A stretch of 60,000 nucleotides of DNA from Polytrichum commune (lineage: Eukaryota; Streptophyta; Polytrichopsida; Polytrichales; Polytrichaceae), in the NCBI GenBank assembly GCA_950295325.1, contig OX485806.1:53875169-53935168 (forward strand), given 5' to 3'. Made by a program: the position numbers and the translations under genes. The notes below the pieces were generated by a model. The model had not been told where the DNA came from. It saw only the letters and a list, made by a program, of their open reading frames with translations, and ran no database searches. Positions within the stretch are counted from its first letter, which is position 1, and each line of letters opens with the position of its first letter. Positions 1 through 10,096 of this stretch are shown one piece after another.

Positions 1-341
1 CCCTGACCTCCGTTCTTCCTGGCCTAATCCGGGTCACAAGAGATCCCGCCCCCCTTAACAAAATTGGATCCAAGCCTAACACAAACAATACTAAGCCCAA
101 TCGCCCATAGACCTTAGCCCCAGTCACATGAATTTAAGTGTTTTTAAAACCTAAATAACTAACAACTTGTTTTTTATTTTCTCAATTTAATTTCAAACTG
201 TTTCACCATTTAACTTAAACCTAATTTAACTTCTAAAGCTTTTGAACTTATTAGCTTCTACTAACTCAATCAAAACACTACTGCTAACATTTAAATGTAG
301 TAAAGATTAAATTGAAATGTGGGCACCATATTGGGCTCACA
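1..341 (-). mobile_element. TGTGAGCCC-family repeat, one terminus, inverted, cut by window edge
   Basis: The stretch ends at 341 with TTGGGCTCACA. Read on the minus strand it starts TGTGAGCCCAATATGGTGCC, which matches the start of the repeats at 7,314 and 23,027 and the inverted terminus ending at 27,745. The TG...CA style end suggests an LTR. The other end lies outside the window, so its target duplication (TGGTG expected from 342-346) cannot be checked. The interior is AT-rich and shows no coding signal. Confidence 0.6.
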
Positions 342-690
342 TGGTGGAACCTCTAGCACTGGCGGAGAGGACTCCTCAACGATGGTAAGCAAAGGTGAAG
401 CATGAGATCGTATGGTTCTTTGAGCGACACAAGGGTGAGAGAAATTGATGGTGTCAGGGCGGTGGGTCTCTACGTCGGCTCCAATGGGGTTGTCAGGCTT
501 GCGCTTCTGCGATCCGAACACCTCAGGACCATCAAGGTGGGGATTACGAATGCAAAATTCTTCCCCGCCAAGCATGTCGAGAAGAACCTTTTGGAGCACA
601 GCATGGTCACCAATTCGTTGAGTACGACGTTGAACGCATCGAAGCTTGAGTTCTTCATTGCTAGGGCCATTACCCCCAACACCACCCTTT
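342..690 (-). pseudogene. C-terminal part of a Mutator-like transposase pseudogene
   Basis: This is the downstream end of the pseudogene that begins near 4,031 and is cut off from it by the CACTA element at 691-1,959. On the minus strand it reads as a hydrophilic tail in which I see RTQRIGDHAVLQKVLLDML and, further on, NPHLDGPEVFGSQKRKPD and SHPCVAQRTIRSHASP. The assignment rests on position and on my memory of similar C-termini in non-seed-plant transposase families, so it is an inference. Overlapping frames on the plus strand (402-773) are shadows. The piece is cut at 342 by the TGTGAGCCC repeat. Confidence 0.45.
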
Positions 691-1012
691 CACTACTAGA
701 AAATCATGACCAAATCAACAAAAAATCAACAGATCTTTGTCGATCCGGGCACTGCAATGACCGATTTCACTGATTTTTGAATTTTTGTAAAAATCAACAG
801 TTACTGCCTACATTTTTGTTGATTAGAATAGTACAATGACCAAATCAACAAAATTTTAGTAAATGTGAAATCTTTTTTGAATCTTTTTTGGAATATTGTA
901 AAATCTTTTTAATTTTTTGCAATTTATGGACTTGTAAGTGTATGGGTATGGAAATAATTACGAATTCAAAGGTGTTTAAATATTATAAATATTATATTAG
1001 TTGATAGTTAAT

Positions 1013-1270
1013 AATATATATATATATATATATATAAATATGTATATAATATATGTAACATATAATATATATATATATGTATATATGTATATATATGTCT
1101 GTATATATGTATGTATATGTATGTATATATGTATATATATGTATATATATAATATATGTAACATATATGTATATAATATATATAACATATATGTATATAA
1201 TATATGTAACATATATGTATACAATATATGTAACATGTATGTATATAATATATAATATATAAATATGTAT
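1013..1270. repeat. TA/TG/TAACA-rich low-complexity tract
   Basis: Alternating TA dinucleotides grade into degenerate ATGTATATA and TATGTAACATA units. Open frames of 60-88 codons on both strands here contain almost only Y, I, T, C and N residues and are products of the repeat, not genes. Confidence 0.9.
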
Positions 1271-1495
1271 ACATTTACAGTAAATATTTACTGTAATTAT
1301 ATACTGTATATATTTACTGTAATTATATACTGTATATATTTACTGTAATTATATACTGTATATATTTACTGTAATTATATACTGTATATATTTACTGTAA
1401 TTATATACTGTATATATTTACTGTAATTATATACTGTATATATTTACTGTAATTATATACTGTAATTATATACTGTAATTATATACTGTAAATAT
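1271..1495. repeat. 24-bp minisatellite and its 13-bp derivative
   Basis: About seven copies of a 24-bp unit (TATATTTACTGTAATTATA followed by TACTG) run head to tail and end in three shorter units built on TAATTATATACTG. The unit contains the near-palindromic ACTGTAA/TTACAGT motif. The array lies within the CACTA element, and sequence drift between copies is slight. Confidence 0.85.
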
Positions 1496-1569
1496 ATACA
1501 TCAAGTAGGTAGTAAAGAGAAATTAGTGGCCTTATTCTAGAAAGGTTTAAAACACTCCGTTTATATCAT

Positions 1570-1775
1570 GTGTGATGTGATGACCTAGTGGTTAAGGCAC
1601 ATGTGTGGGTATCACTAGGTGCAAGGTTCGATTCCCGTGGCCGACACCTTCGGCCTTGGCCTTGCCACCTATGTGAGTGGTAGGTAGTCTATACTTGTAG
1701 GTGAGGTATATGTTGAGGGTTACTTGGGAGGAGTTAGGAATTGCAGATCTGACATTTATTCATTTTTTATTTTTT
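1570..1775 (+). mobile_element. tRNA-derived SINE-like unit inside the CACTA element
   Basis: A split RNA polymerase III promoter is visible. An A-box-like TGACCTAGTGG lies at 1,581-1,591, and a perfect B box, GGTTCGATTCC, at 1,625-1,635. The spacing is typical of tRNA-related SINEs. About 130 bp of unrelated body follows, ending in a T-rich stretch that runs into (TA)15 at 1,781-1,810. No acceptor stem or anticodon arm folds convincingly, so I do not call a tRNA gene. I found no clear target duplication, so the ends are approximate. Confidence 0.6.
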
Positions 1776-1779
1776 AATG

Positions 1780-1780
<1 letters not shown>

Positions 1781-1810
<30 letters not shown>
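1781..1810. repeat. (TA)15 microsatellite
   Basis: This is an uninterrupted TA run at the 3' end of the SINE-like unit. Confidence 0.95.
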
Positions 1811-1813
<3 letters not shown>

Positions 1814-1959
1814 AGTTTTTTTAAAAAAATATTTTTGTGACCATATCAACAGAAAAAATCAACAAAATTGTGTTACATCATGTCCAGGTCAACGCGTCCT
1901 AAGTAACAACCGCGACCAACGCCTTTCTGTTGATCCGGACGCAAAATTTTCTACTAGTG

Positions 1960-4031
1960 TTTAGAAATTGATGATACGCCATGACTTGAAGGATTGCTCG
2001 TATATAGTCATCCACAGTGGCTACATACAAATCGCCACCCTTGCTGCCAGACGCTTGAAGCCATTTGTTGTGAATGGATTTGGCAAGGTTGCAATTAAGC
2101 ATTTGTGCAAACTCCTCGGCGGTCATGATTTTTCTTGTGTAATGGAATGGCATTATAAGAAATTTGCAGTACCAAAAAATAAAAAATAAAAAATAAAAAA
2201 TAAAAATAAGAATTTAAAAAATCATGAAGCGAAAAAACTAAAGACGAACCAATTTCATGAAACCACCCCATTGTCAATAGCGGAAATGCCAAAATGCTAC
2301 CCAGAGTTGAAGGTGTTTCAGACCGTCCTTAGAGGTGCAGTTGGATGAAGCCCACCAAGCCTTGATAGCAAGGTACCTCGACTCTGCCTCTAGCATAGAA
2401 GAGGTGTCGCGGTACTAGAGGCAGAGAAGTTTGTGTTGGTATTGCAAGTCGTGCTTGATATAGAGTTTGGTGTGTATTTCCAATGATTGGATCCAATGGA
2501 AGTAGCAAGTTCTTTTGTGCCCTTGGATCGGAACCTTGGGATCTCCGGAGCCATAGACGATCCTGACGATGTTCCAATTGGTTTGTGCATTGTCCGCCAT
2601 GAAGCCTTTGAAGTGTGGCTTCAATATTCCATGCCAAGCCATGACGTGGTTGAGGTTATGCTAGAAAAACACTTGAGCATCTTTGTATCAGATTGGAAGT
2701 CGCAACAAGCGATGGCCATGACGCGTTCTTAGGTCCCGTCGTATACGTGGCAAGCCATAGTGGTCCATTTGGCCACGCGCTTGACATGGTCGGAGATGAT
2801 CCAAGCATCCTCGAGATCCCCGCCAGGCTGCATACGCCTAGCGAGGTCAACCCCACTGCCGGGGTCAACCTCAGACATCTTGAAGACGAAGATTTTGTTT
2901 GTCTCGTCACCCTGACCCGGGAATTGATTCCGCTGGATATAGGCCCAGCTGCTGACACCTTTAAGCTTAGCGATGCCATCCATAACCCCTAACCTATGCA
3001 AGTATTTAAACGTTGTAACTTTGTTACGGAGGTGGGGGAATTCAGTTCCTTGCAACGATCAAAGATGGGCTCGAGCTCTTCCAATGAAAGCAAGTGATGT
3101 GGATCACTATCATTGCGGAGGAGGAACTCACCCACAAGATCCTTGCTGGCTTCTAGAACGATTTTGCTGTGAGTGGCTTGGGGCGTTCGCTTGATCGACG
3201 TGCTCTTCAATGAGGGCGTCGATGCGCTTGCGGCTATCCCTGCAATTGCCAAGATGAATGCACGCCCTCTTAGTGGTATCATTGCCGTGGACATAGAAGA
3301 TTTTGGCAATGCATGGTGCAATGCACTTGGGAGGTTCCTTGCAGATTTTGCACACTAGAGTGCAGAAGGTAGGCACGGGACCACCAACAGGAAAGGGTTC
3401 CTTAGTGAAGCCATCAAATTTAATATCATTGATTGAAAAGGTACGATGAACACGTTGGAGGTAGTTGCATTGAGGATTCTGGTACTCGAGGTGGCCAACG
3501 CAGGTGGACGAGCGAAAAACAAGGCCTAAGTCATTGCTAATGTTGGTGGTTTGGGTTTTAGTCCATATATGCCCGTCCATGGATTTGGCCTTCGTATGAG
3601 AGGATGAGACACCAACAGGGGGGGGGAAAACAAACATTTCATTACCATCAAAACGAGGCGGGAGGATATTCACCTTTTTGATTTGCAAAGTGTCATAATC
3701 TAGCTTCTTGAGGATGTTCTTCCTACCAGGCATAGAAGCTAAAGTACGTAGACATTGAAAAATGGAAATGTAGGGTTTGGGAAGGGGTGCAGCAATAGGA
3801 CATAAAGGTTCAAGGCTTATAAGAGGGGGGGGGGGTCAAAAAGGGGGAATTGAGGGAGGAAAGGGATGGCTTGAGAATGGGAGTGGACAGAGGGGATTCA
3901 TCACCATCGGAGGAATCAGAAAAATGTATGACAGTGTGTATACTAGGTTCAATCTTAACTTTGACCACGGGAGGAGTGTTTAAAGAGGAAGAAGAGGGAA
4001 TGGAGAGGGGTACAGATTTCCGTGGAGACAT
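1960..4031 (-). pseudogene. Mutator-like (MULE) transposase pseudogene, main part
   Basis: Read from 4,031 downwards, the coding pieces lie in changing frames. First comes a Ser/Pro-rich N-terminus starting MSPRKS. A zinc-binding region follows, with MDGHIWTKTQTTN and CKICKEPPKC...CIHLGNCRDS (about 3,730-3,180), like the FLYWCH/GCM1-type fingers of MULE transposases. Then comes a transposase-like core with WTTMACHVYD (near 2,735) and FMADNAQTNWNIVRIVYG...RTCYFHW (about 2,605-2,490), which resemble the DDE-carrying blocks of MULEs. The last piece is a tail containing IHNKWLQASGSKGGDLYVAT. Frameshifts occur near 3,820 (a G-run), 3,200 and 2,990, and stops near 2,730 and 2,270. The gene continues in 342-690 after the CACTA insertion. 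The family call rests on motif order and has not been checked by search. Confidence 0.6.
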
Positions 4032-5326
4032 GTGTGCAAGAATCTGGGAGCCCGTACACCCTGTATTTACCAGCGTAGAGATCCCACACTGATGATCCGT
4101 TGTTGGCAACCCTAGAAACTTATGATCAATGACAACAAAGGAGTAGCATTATCATAAATCTCGCGTTCGACCCATATTGTACTATCTTGCAACGAAAACC
4201 TGATACTAAGGTGAAGGGAAGTGACAGATGCAAATTTGTTCGCATCTATGGGGAAAAGAAGAGGGATTCCAAGGCCATTGGCATGGAACTCAACCATTTC
4301 TGACACACATGGCACAGTGGATGAGGAAGTCATGGACATATGGATGGAGGAAAAATAAAGAAGTCCAAAAAGGGAAAACGAGGTACGGCTACTTGACAAT
4401 TGTAAACCCTAAACTTTCAACACTGGTACTATATAGGTAAAAGAAGGTTGGTGAAAGGTCATTTTGTGAGAGAAGTACAAGGATGCCTAGAGAGTAGAAA
4501 GCACGAAAAAGAGAATCAAAGGGGAATTGGGATGCAGACATGAAGGAACCACACCACAATACAGTCTCCACAATCAATCTAGGAAAGAAACGGAAGAAGA
4601 GAAAAGGAGGCACGAGTTTCAACAATTTGAAATAAATGAAACGAAGAGAACTTGAAAAGAAAGAAGAAACGTGCATCAAAGGAAGAGGGACCCCATCAAA
4701 CTTGCAGAATACGTGTGTAGAGGACAAGAGAGGGTCTTTGAATCGACATTTGAATTTGCAGTCGATAGAGGAAGAACGGGAGGACAGTGGTTCACACGCA
4801 CCATCTATGGCAAAGAGCGAGCATCGCAACAGTTCTAATAAGAACGGGTCTCGCGTGGAGACAAAAGAGAACTTGATTATTACAATAAGTTTGTCGTAGA
4901 GGTTATATGCACAAGGGGTACTTCAAGATTTAGGTTTATGGAAATATGACATTGGAAAATCAATTCTCTAAGTATGGAAGACACATTGCCACACAATAGG
5001 AAGAGCAACATGTGGATTGAGATTTCAAAAACAAGAAGAAACCTTGAGTGGGTTCCTTGTGCCTCGATGGGTTTGACACCCACCTACCAGCATTATTGTA
5101 AGAAACCTTGGATCGTATATACTAATCGGCCTCGGCCTTTGTACGCAACACAAAGGAAAAATCCCACCAACAAAAACGAACTTAGGTTTCATTATCAAGA
5201 AGGACGCATTAATGACCGCGACTCCTCAGGGACATGGTTCTATCTAGATTTCTTGCAGTGTCTAGGGTAATCCTAGTTACTATTGTTTCCTCTACGGGTT
5301 GAATATATTTGCAAGTTGGAGGGATG
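4032..5326. other. no recognisable gene
   Basis: This stretch lies upstream of the Mutator-like pseudogene and may include its promoter and lost 5' exons. The longest frame (4,389-4,829, minus strand, 146 codons) is rich in F, L and S and matches nothing I know. I see no terminal repeats. Confidence 0.5.
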
Positions 5327-5868
5327 TAGTATAAAAAGGCCAGATTTTAGATAGTTAGGTTGGGTTGAAAATATATTCGACTTTGGGAGTTGGGTCACAT
5401 AGAGACCCTCTCGGTTCCGAGAGGATGGTAGGGGGTACGTTATCTGTGGGAGCACACGAACACCAAAATTTCCAGATAGGCGTTTTTCAATGCCTAATCC
5501 GGTCTGTCCGGATGATCGTCCAGGGATTCTGTGAAGTGCAGGATGTCATGGACGCATTTTTCCTGCTTGAAAGTCGACCACTGGCCGGATTGGCTTTCCG
5601 GATCCGGATAGTCCTTTGGAAGTCCTTATTCCGGGACTTGCCTTCCGGAATGAACCTCTATAATTAAGTCTACTCCTACGTACATCTTTCCTCAATACCT
5701 ACCTCCATTGATGATTGGGTTCATCCGGTGAAGACGTCCCTATATGGTCAGAATCCGGATTTCTCTCACAACCAGTCCGGATCGGCCTAATCTTTCCTGG
5801 CAGGTCACACAGATAATCCGGATGGTTTCCAAAACTACAATGATAGAAAGGTTAAGATTTTACCGAAG

Positions 5869-6340
5869 ACCTGTTAATTCGGGATAACTGGGCGATCCGT
5901 GCCACTTTCCGGATTACCCCGCCCAAAGACTGTGAGACCTCTTCAGAAGATCGGATGGCGTAAGTCCGGCACCTCCCTGATCTTACCCAGTCCTAACGAC
6001 AGCTATCTCACATGGACGTTACCCAAACATCCGGAATAATGAGGTTTCCCTCCCATTACACGCCGGAAATGCTCTCCGTGCCGGAAACCTAACCGTTCCG
6101 GTTTCTCTCCTCCTTCCGACAGATCGATTCGGCTACAACGAACTTAGGCTCAACTAAATTTGAGATAACTGGGCGATCCGTACCACTTTTCGGATTGCCC
6201 CGCCCAGGATCCGTGAGACCTCTTCGGAAGGTTGGATGGCGTAAGTCCGGCACCTCCCTGATTTTACCCAGTCCTAACGACGGCTATCTCATATAGGCGT
6301 TACCCGGACATCTGGAATAATGAGGTTTCCTTCCCACTAC
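5869..6340 (-). repeat. tandem duplication within the TGTGGGAG element
   Basis: Two copies of a block begin near 5,885 and 6,165. Each contains GGGCGATCCGT, GTGAGACCTCTTC, GGATGGCGTAAGTCCGG and AATGAGGTTTCC in the same order, about 280 bp apart. The reverse complement of the same pair occurs in the other family member near 36,165 and 36,450. Confidence 0.8.
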
Positions 6341-6497
6341 ACTGAAAAAGGAGCCATAGTACTGTAGTCAGATCCGATCCGGATTTCCTCTCCTTTGTCC
6401 TATCCGTACTTCCTACAAATTCATTCCCTCTAGATCTGCAACCTTCTCCTAACAGTCCGTGCACAAAACAAATCAGAATAGATGGAGAACTAGAGCT

Positions 6498-6782
6498 TTA
6501 TTGAGTAGGGAGCAACAACATACAACATCGGAGAAGAGAACACTTCTCCAGCTCCTGCCTCATCGTCCGAATCCATTGATTGCCTCTCTCAAACAAGAAT
6601 TCCCGCAATGTGCCCTCCGTCCGGAGATTCCAGGGCTTGGCGAGTAATCCCTCGCAACCCATCCGACTAAGGTCCTCTATGAGCTCCTTGAGCTCGGAAT
6701 CTCTCTTTGGGGTGGCCGGCGATACCGGTTTCACGGGAATCGGAACTTGCTCCCTCTCATCTTCCTCTCGCGCTTCCGGCAT
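6498..6782 (-). pseudogene. truncated gag-like frame of the TGTGGGAG element
   Basis: It starts MPEAREEDEREQVPIPVKP and matches the first ~85 residues of the protein encoded at 33,657, with shared blocks such as GLLAKPWNLR and FERGNQW (GLLSKPWNLR and FERGNQW there). After FERGNQW the similarity stops at the internal deletion, and the last residues come from the distal part of the element. The remaining frame has no stop despite many substitutions. Confidence 0.7.
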
Positions 6783-8031
6783 TTTGCTTTGCACCCTCAA
6801 TCCTCTAACAATCCCTGGCTTCTTCCCTCCGGAGTTCTATCTACCAATCATTAAGGAATCCCAACAATCTGTTCTAACCCTTTTAACGCGTAAGGCGGAT
6901 GCTTAGAACCTTATTTCATAAAACAACTATCCTACCCTAGGAAACCCTACTTTGAGACCAATACCATGGTATTATCAGGATATTAATCCGGTTAGGAAGC
7001 CAATCCGGACTTCCGTGGATTTTTAGGCTCCCACATTATCCACACCAGATTTTGCTTGGTTGAGCTAAGTTGTTTGTATGTGTAGAATGTTTGCTAGGGT
7101 AGCTAATATGTGGAAGTAAAAGGGTTGGCTCAAATCTGGACAATCTCAAAGTCTTGAGGTAGAAAGGGTAGTATAAGGAGGCCATATTTTGGTTAGTTAG
7201 GTTGGATTGAAAGTTTTTTCAAGTTCGGGGGTTGGGTCATAAAGAGACCCTTTCAGTTTCGAGAGGGTGTAGGGGTACGATATCCACATCATATTTTGAT
7301 TGGTTGAGCTAGGTGTGAGCCCAAAATGGTGCCCACATGTGGTAATTAACTCTTCGAAACCAATTTTAGTTTGACTTTGATGTATTATGATTATTCACAA
7401 AACATAAAAAGAGTGAAGTGTGGTGTGGATTCAAGGTTAGGCTTTAGAATGTGTTGTGTGATTATTTCAAGGTTGAATTCAATAAGAGTATGCCTTGATA
7501 ATGTGAGTAGGGGGTAAGGTGAAGCAAGGTGAGCTCCGCGGGTTAAATGCCCACTTTTGGATCCACCTTGGTAGTTTAGGAAGAAGGAAGCTTGGTGGAA
7601 GGGGATTAGTCCCTACTTTGAAGGTGAAGGTTAAGGGATTGTGATTGGAGGTGCTAATCCTCTCACCTTATCCTCACCTCTCTCTCCCTCTCTCCCTCTT
7701 TGCTACTTAAGGTGTTTTCTCTCTCATTTTGCTCTCTCTCCATCAAGCTCTCTCAAGGGAGCAAGCTCTTAAGAACTTGAGCCACGTGTGTGGGTTATTA
7801 GTTTTTAGTGAAATTAGCTAGTTAAGATCCCTCTCTCAAGACCTCTCAAGGGAGTGAGCTCTTAGAGCTTAGGATTGCATGTGGTGATTAGGTAGTAGTT
7901 AGTGAAAGTAGTGTGTTAGATTAGTTCATGACTTAGGGCAAGGAAAAGAAAAGAAGGAAAGACCTAGGAAACATTTGATTAATGGGTGAAAGGGCTTGTA
8001 TTGAGGGTAGCTAGTAGCTGGGTTTACCACG

Positions 8032-8404
8032 GACTGCTGGACTGTGTGGGTTGAGGCTTGGAGCCGACTGCTGGACTGTGTGGGTTGAGGCTTGGAGCCG
8101 ACTGCTGGACTATGTGGGTTGAGGCTTGGAACCGACTGCTGGACTGTGTGGGCTGAGGCTTGGAGCCGACTGCTGGACTGTGTGGGCTTAGGCTTGGAGC
8201 CGATTGCTGGACTGTGTGGGCTTAGGCTTGAAGCCGACTGTTGGACTGTGTGGTATTAGGCTTGGAAGCCGACTGCTGGACTGTGTGGGCTGAGGCTTGG
8301 AGCCGACTGCTGGACTGTGTGGGCTGAGGCTTGGAGCCTACTGCTGGACTGTGTGGGCTTAGGCTTGGAGCCGACTGCTGGACCATGTGGGATTAGGCTT
8401 GGAC
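8032..8404 (+). repeat. 34-bp minisatellite, about 11 copies
   Basis: The unit is CGACTGCTGGACTGTGTGGG followed by CTGAGGCTTGGAGC. Most copies differ by one to three bases and one is a base longer. It lies within TGTGAGCCC copy 1 and is absent from copy 2, where a different long direct repeat occupies the same place. Confidence 0.92.
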
Positions 8405-8682
8405 TCGGGTAACCAGGCCAGAGTCGTACCATCAGGTTAATTAGATAGTTGGAGGGTTTAGCAAGTTAAGGCTAAGATTGTGTGGAGGAATGCCACTAAA
8501 CTAGCCGTGAGGGTGTTATGCCAATCATGGATTAAAATAGTCTTTAGATAAGTGTTGAGCTCAATAGGATAGGAGGTGTGTGTGTAGAGGTCACATGTGA
8601 GTAAATGTAACATTGACTATGGAGTAAAGTGTTTTTCAACACTTGCACACTCTCAAGTCCCCATAAATTAGGTGCACAGTTA

Positions 8683-8847
8683 ATGGAGAATGTGGAGGAT
8701 TCTTGCAATAGCAAGAAGACGGAAGTAAAGATTAAAAGAGTGAGGGGAGTATCCTTAAGGGCATGCGTGGCTAGAGCCGCGGGTTGGACTCTTGATAAAG
8801 ACCATTCTACCACAAACCAAGAGGCTAATATTAATAAAGCACAATGA
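8683..8847 (+). CDS. 54-codon microprotein frame in TGTGAGCCC copy 1
   Basis: The predicted product starts MENVEDSC and contains RGVSLRACVARAAGWTL, then a short polar tail. A frame of nearly the same length at the same place in copy 2 (24,576-24,743) contains RGISLKACVAKAAGWTL. Most differences in the core are conservative (V/I, R/K, D/E), which suggests selection on protein. I chose this ATG because both copies start M-E about 18-20 residues before the core; an upstream in-frame ATG at 8,629 is not shared. There is no signal peptide or membrane segment. I recognise no family. Confidence 0.4.
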   Translation: MENVEDSCNSKKTEVKIKRVRGVSLRACVARAAGWTLDKDHSTTNQEANINKAQ

Positions 8848-9234
8848 GTGAGACAATACGCGTTCATTTGAACATGAAAATTACCTTGCACACGGTTCAA
8901 TGTTGTAATAGACAAATGTGATTCTCAAAGTCATCACCCGGACTAGGACGCTAAAGGGTGGTGGATTTGGCCTCACACTAGGTTGTTTGTATGTGTTGAA
9001 TGTTTATTGATGTAGCTAATATGTGCAAGTTAAGGGGTTACATAGTATAAGGAGGCCATATTTTGGTTTGTTAGGTTGGGTTGAAAATATTTTCAAATTA
9101 AGGTTTTGGGACATATAGAGACCCTCAGGGTTCCGAAAAGGTGTAGGGAGTAGGATCTCTACACCAGATTTTGAATTTTTGAGCTAGGTTGCTTGTATGT
9201 GTTGAATGTCTATTGGTGTTGCTAATATGTACAA

Positions 9235-10096
9235 GTAGATTATTCGGGCCTCCTGGAGTTCGATATGGTAGGAGGCCAATGAGGAGTTCATTTCCATGTT
9301 TCAAAATGACTCCAACCTTACTCACCTTGCCGGCAAGATGTTCTTCATCTGGGAGGGACACCATCGGTTGACAGGTTGGTGGAGGCACATTAACAAGCAT
9401 TAAAAAGATTGGCACATCACTGTTGACTGTATTGTCGTGGACCCAAGAAATTGCGCCGCCGTCTTCCTTAATGCCTTGAATGACATCAACTGGTGAGTTT
9501 TGTTTTGTTGGTTTGTTTGTTTTTTGTTTGTTTGTTATGTTATTCTTCTTTTGTTTCTGTATTACTTTTTTTTGTAGGTCCACGGAGCACAACCATGTTA
9601 AAGACAACCTCCCCGCCAAGTTACCTCGCGAACATTTGGGAAAATGAAGCTTAAGGAGTTCAAGGACCTCATTTCCGTCGTCTACTACAAGGTGTGCGAG
9701 TCCAAAATGGAGAAGAATCCTTCTTGGTATCCCCTTACATTGGACGTCTTTGTCAAATTCTTGTACAACGTAATTCTCCTTTTCATTATGCTTGTGTTTT
9801 CTTCTTTCCATTTTTTTCCATTCACTTATATTCCTTTTTGTTTGTATTAGAGAGAGTTATCCAACGCAACGGATCCTACAACAACGTTGTACCGTGAGGC
9901 CACACCTGAAGCACTCAGATCTGCTCCTAAAATTTGGGACAATATGACAAAAACCCAAAATAGACTCATAAAAAGTATTCGAATTCAAAACTTTGAAAAG
10001 CTCATCTCCGTCGCCCATAAGGTGCACAAGGTGCACCTCCTATCTCTTTGTTTCTATTTGGAGGCTCATTTTTGTACACCCTGTGCACCCGACAAG
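9235..10096 (+). pseudogene. ParB-like domain pseudogene fragment (exons 1-3 of a split gene)
   Basis: Three exon-like blocks are separated by short T-rich introns with GT...AG ends: to 9,492, 9,578-9,769 and from 9,851. Block 1 contains KMFFIWEGHHRLTGWWRHI, which resembles the [I/V]xDGxHRxxA core of ParB-type nuclease domains, and then DWHITVDCIVVDPRNCAAVF. In-frame stops occur in block 1 and a frameshift in block 2 near 9,640. The coding pattern runs to about 10,096 (GACAAG|GT), where an insertion begins. The gene appears to resume near 12,330. The ParB call rests on one motif and is moderate at best. Confidence 0.45.

Larger units (their letters stand above)
691..1959. mobile_element. CACTA (En/Spm) non-autonomous DNA transposon
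   Basis: The element starts CACTACTAGAAAAT at 691 and ends ATTTTCTACTAGTG at 1,959, giving 14-bp terminal inverted repeats with one mismatch. It is flanked by the 3-bp direct repeat TTT (688-690 and 1,960-1,962), the duplication size expected for CACTA elements. Copies of ATCAACA lie just inside both ends, as is usual for CACTA subterminal regions. At 1,269 bp with no transposase frame it is non-autonomous. It carries TA-rich satellites and a SINE-like unit, and it sits inside the Mutator-like pseudogene. Confidence 0.88.
5445..7035 (-). mobile_element. TGTGGGAG-family element, internally deleted copy
   Basis: The ends are TGTGGGAGC and GGCTCCCACA, and both sides carry the perfect 5-bp direct repeat TTATC (5,440-5,444 and 7,036-7,040). 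In reverse orientation it is collinear with the 4,060-bp element at 33,028-37,087. It keeps the start of the same open frame (6,782 downwards) and the duplicated block near the other end. It has lost the middle, from about codon 85 of the frame to the AATAAA region. TG...CA ends with a 5-bp duplication point to an LTR-type integration. Confidence 0.8.
7314..8977 (+). mobile_element. TGTGAGCCC-family repeat (LTR-like), complete copy 1
   Basis: It starts TGTGAGCCCAAA and ends TTTGGCCTCACA, a 12-bp inverted terminus with one mismatch. The perfect 5-bp direct repeat CTAGG flanks it (7,309-7,313 and 8,978-8,982). It holds a C/T-rich stretch near 7,680, a 34-bp minisatellite and a conserved short frame near its 3' end. 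There is no internal LTR pair, primer site or pol. The simplest reading is a solo LTR of an unseen element. The copy at 23,027 has the same layout. Confidence 0.78.
5327..9234 (+). repeat. three-copy tandem repeat of about 205-246 bp, interrupted by two insertions
   Basis: The landmark TAGTATAA(G/A) followed by GGCCATATTTTGG-like sequence starts copies at 5,327, 7,169 and 9,043. Each copy runs on through GTTAGGTTGG, GAGACCCT and CACCAGATTTTG to TAGCTAATATGTG. With the two insertions (5,445-7,040 and 7,314-8,982, each including one target duplication) removed, the copies are about 246 and 205 bp apart. A partial fourth copy ends near 9,234, where the ParB-like pseudogene begins. The function is unknown. 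Confidence 0.75.

Noticed and set aside
997-1274. Several overlapping frames of 60-88 codons on both strands
   Set aside because: They consist of Y, I, T, C and N from TA/TG repeats and have no coding character.
1577-1650. A possible tRNA gene with A and B boxes
   Set aside because: The B box is perfect, but there is no paired acceptor stem or anticodon arm. The unit has a long body and T-rich tail, so a SINE-like unit fits better.
4389-4829. A 146-codon minus-strand frame
   Set aside because: It is rich in F, L and S, with no family resemblance and no splice or repeat context to support it.
8032-8404. A CRISPR-like array
   Set aside because: The 34-bp units are contiguous, with no unique spacers, and lie in a plant repeat. 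It is a minisatellite.
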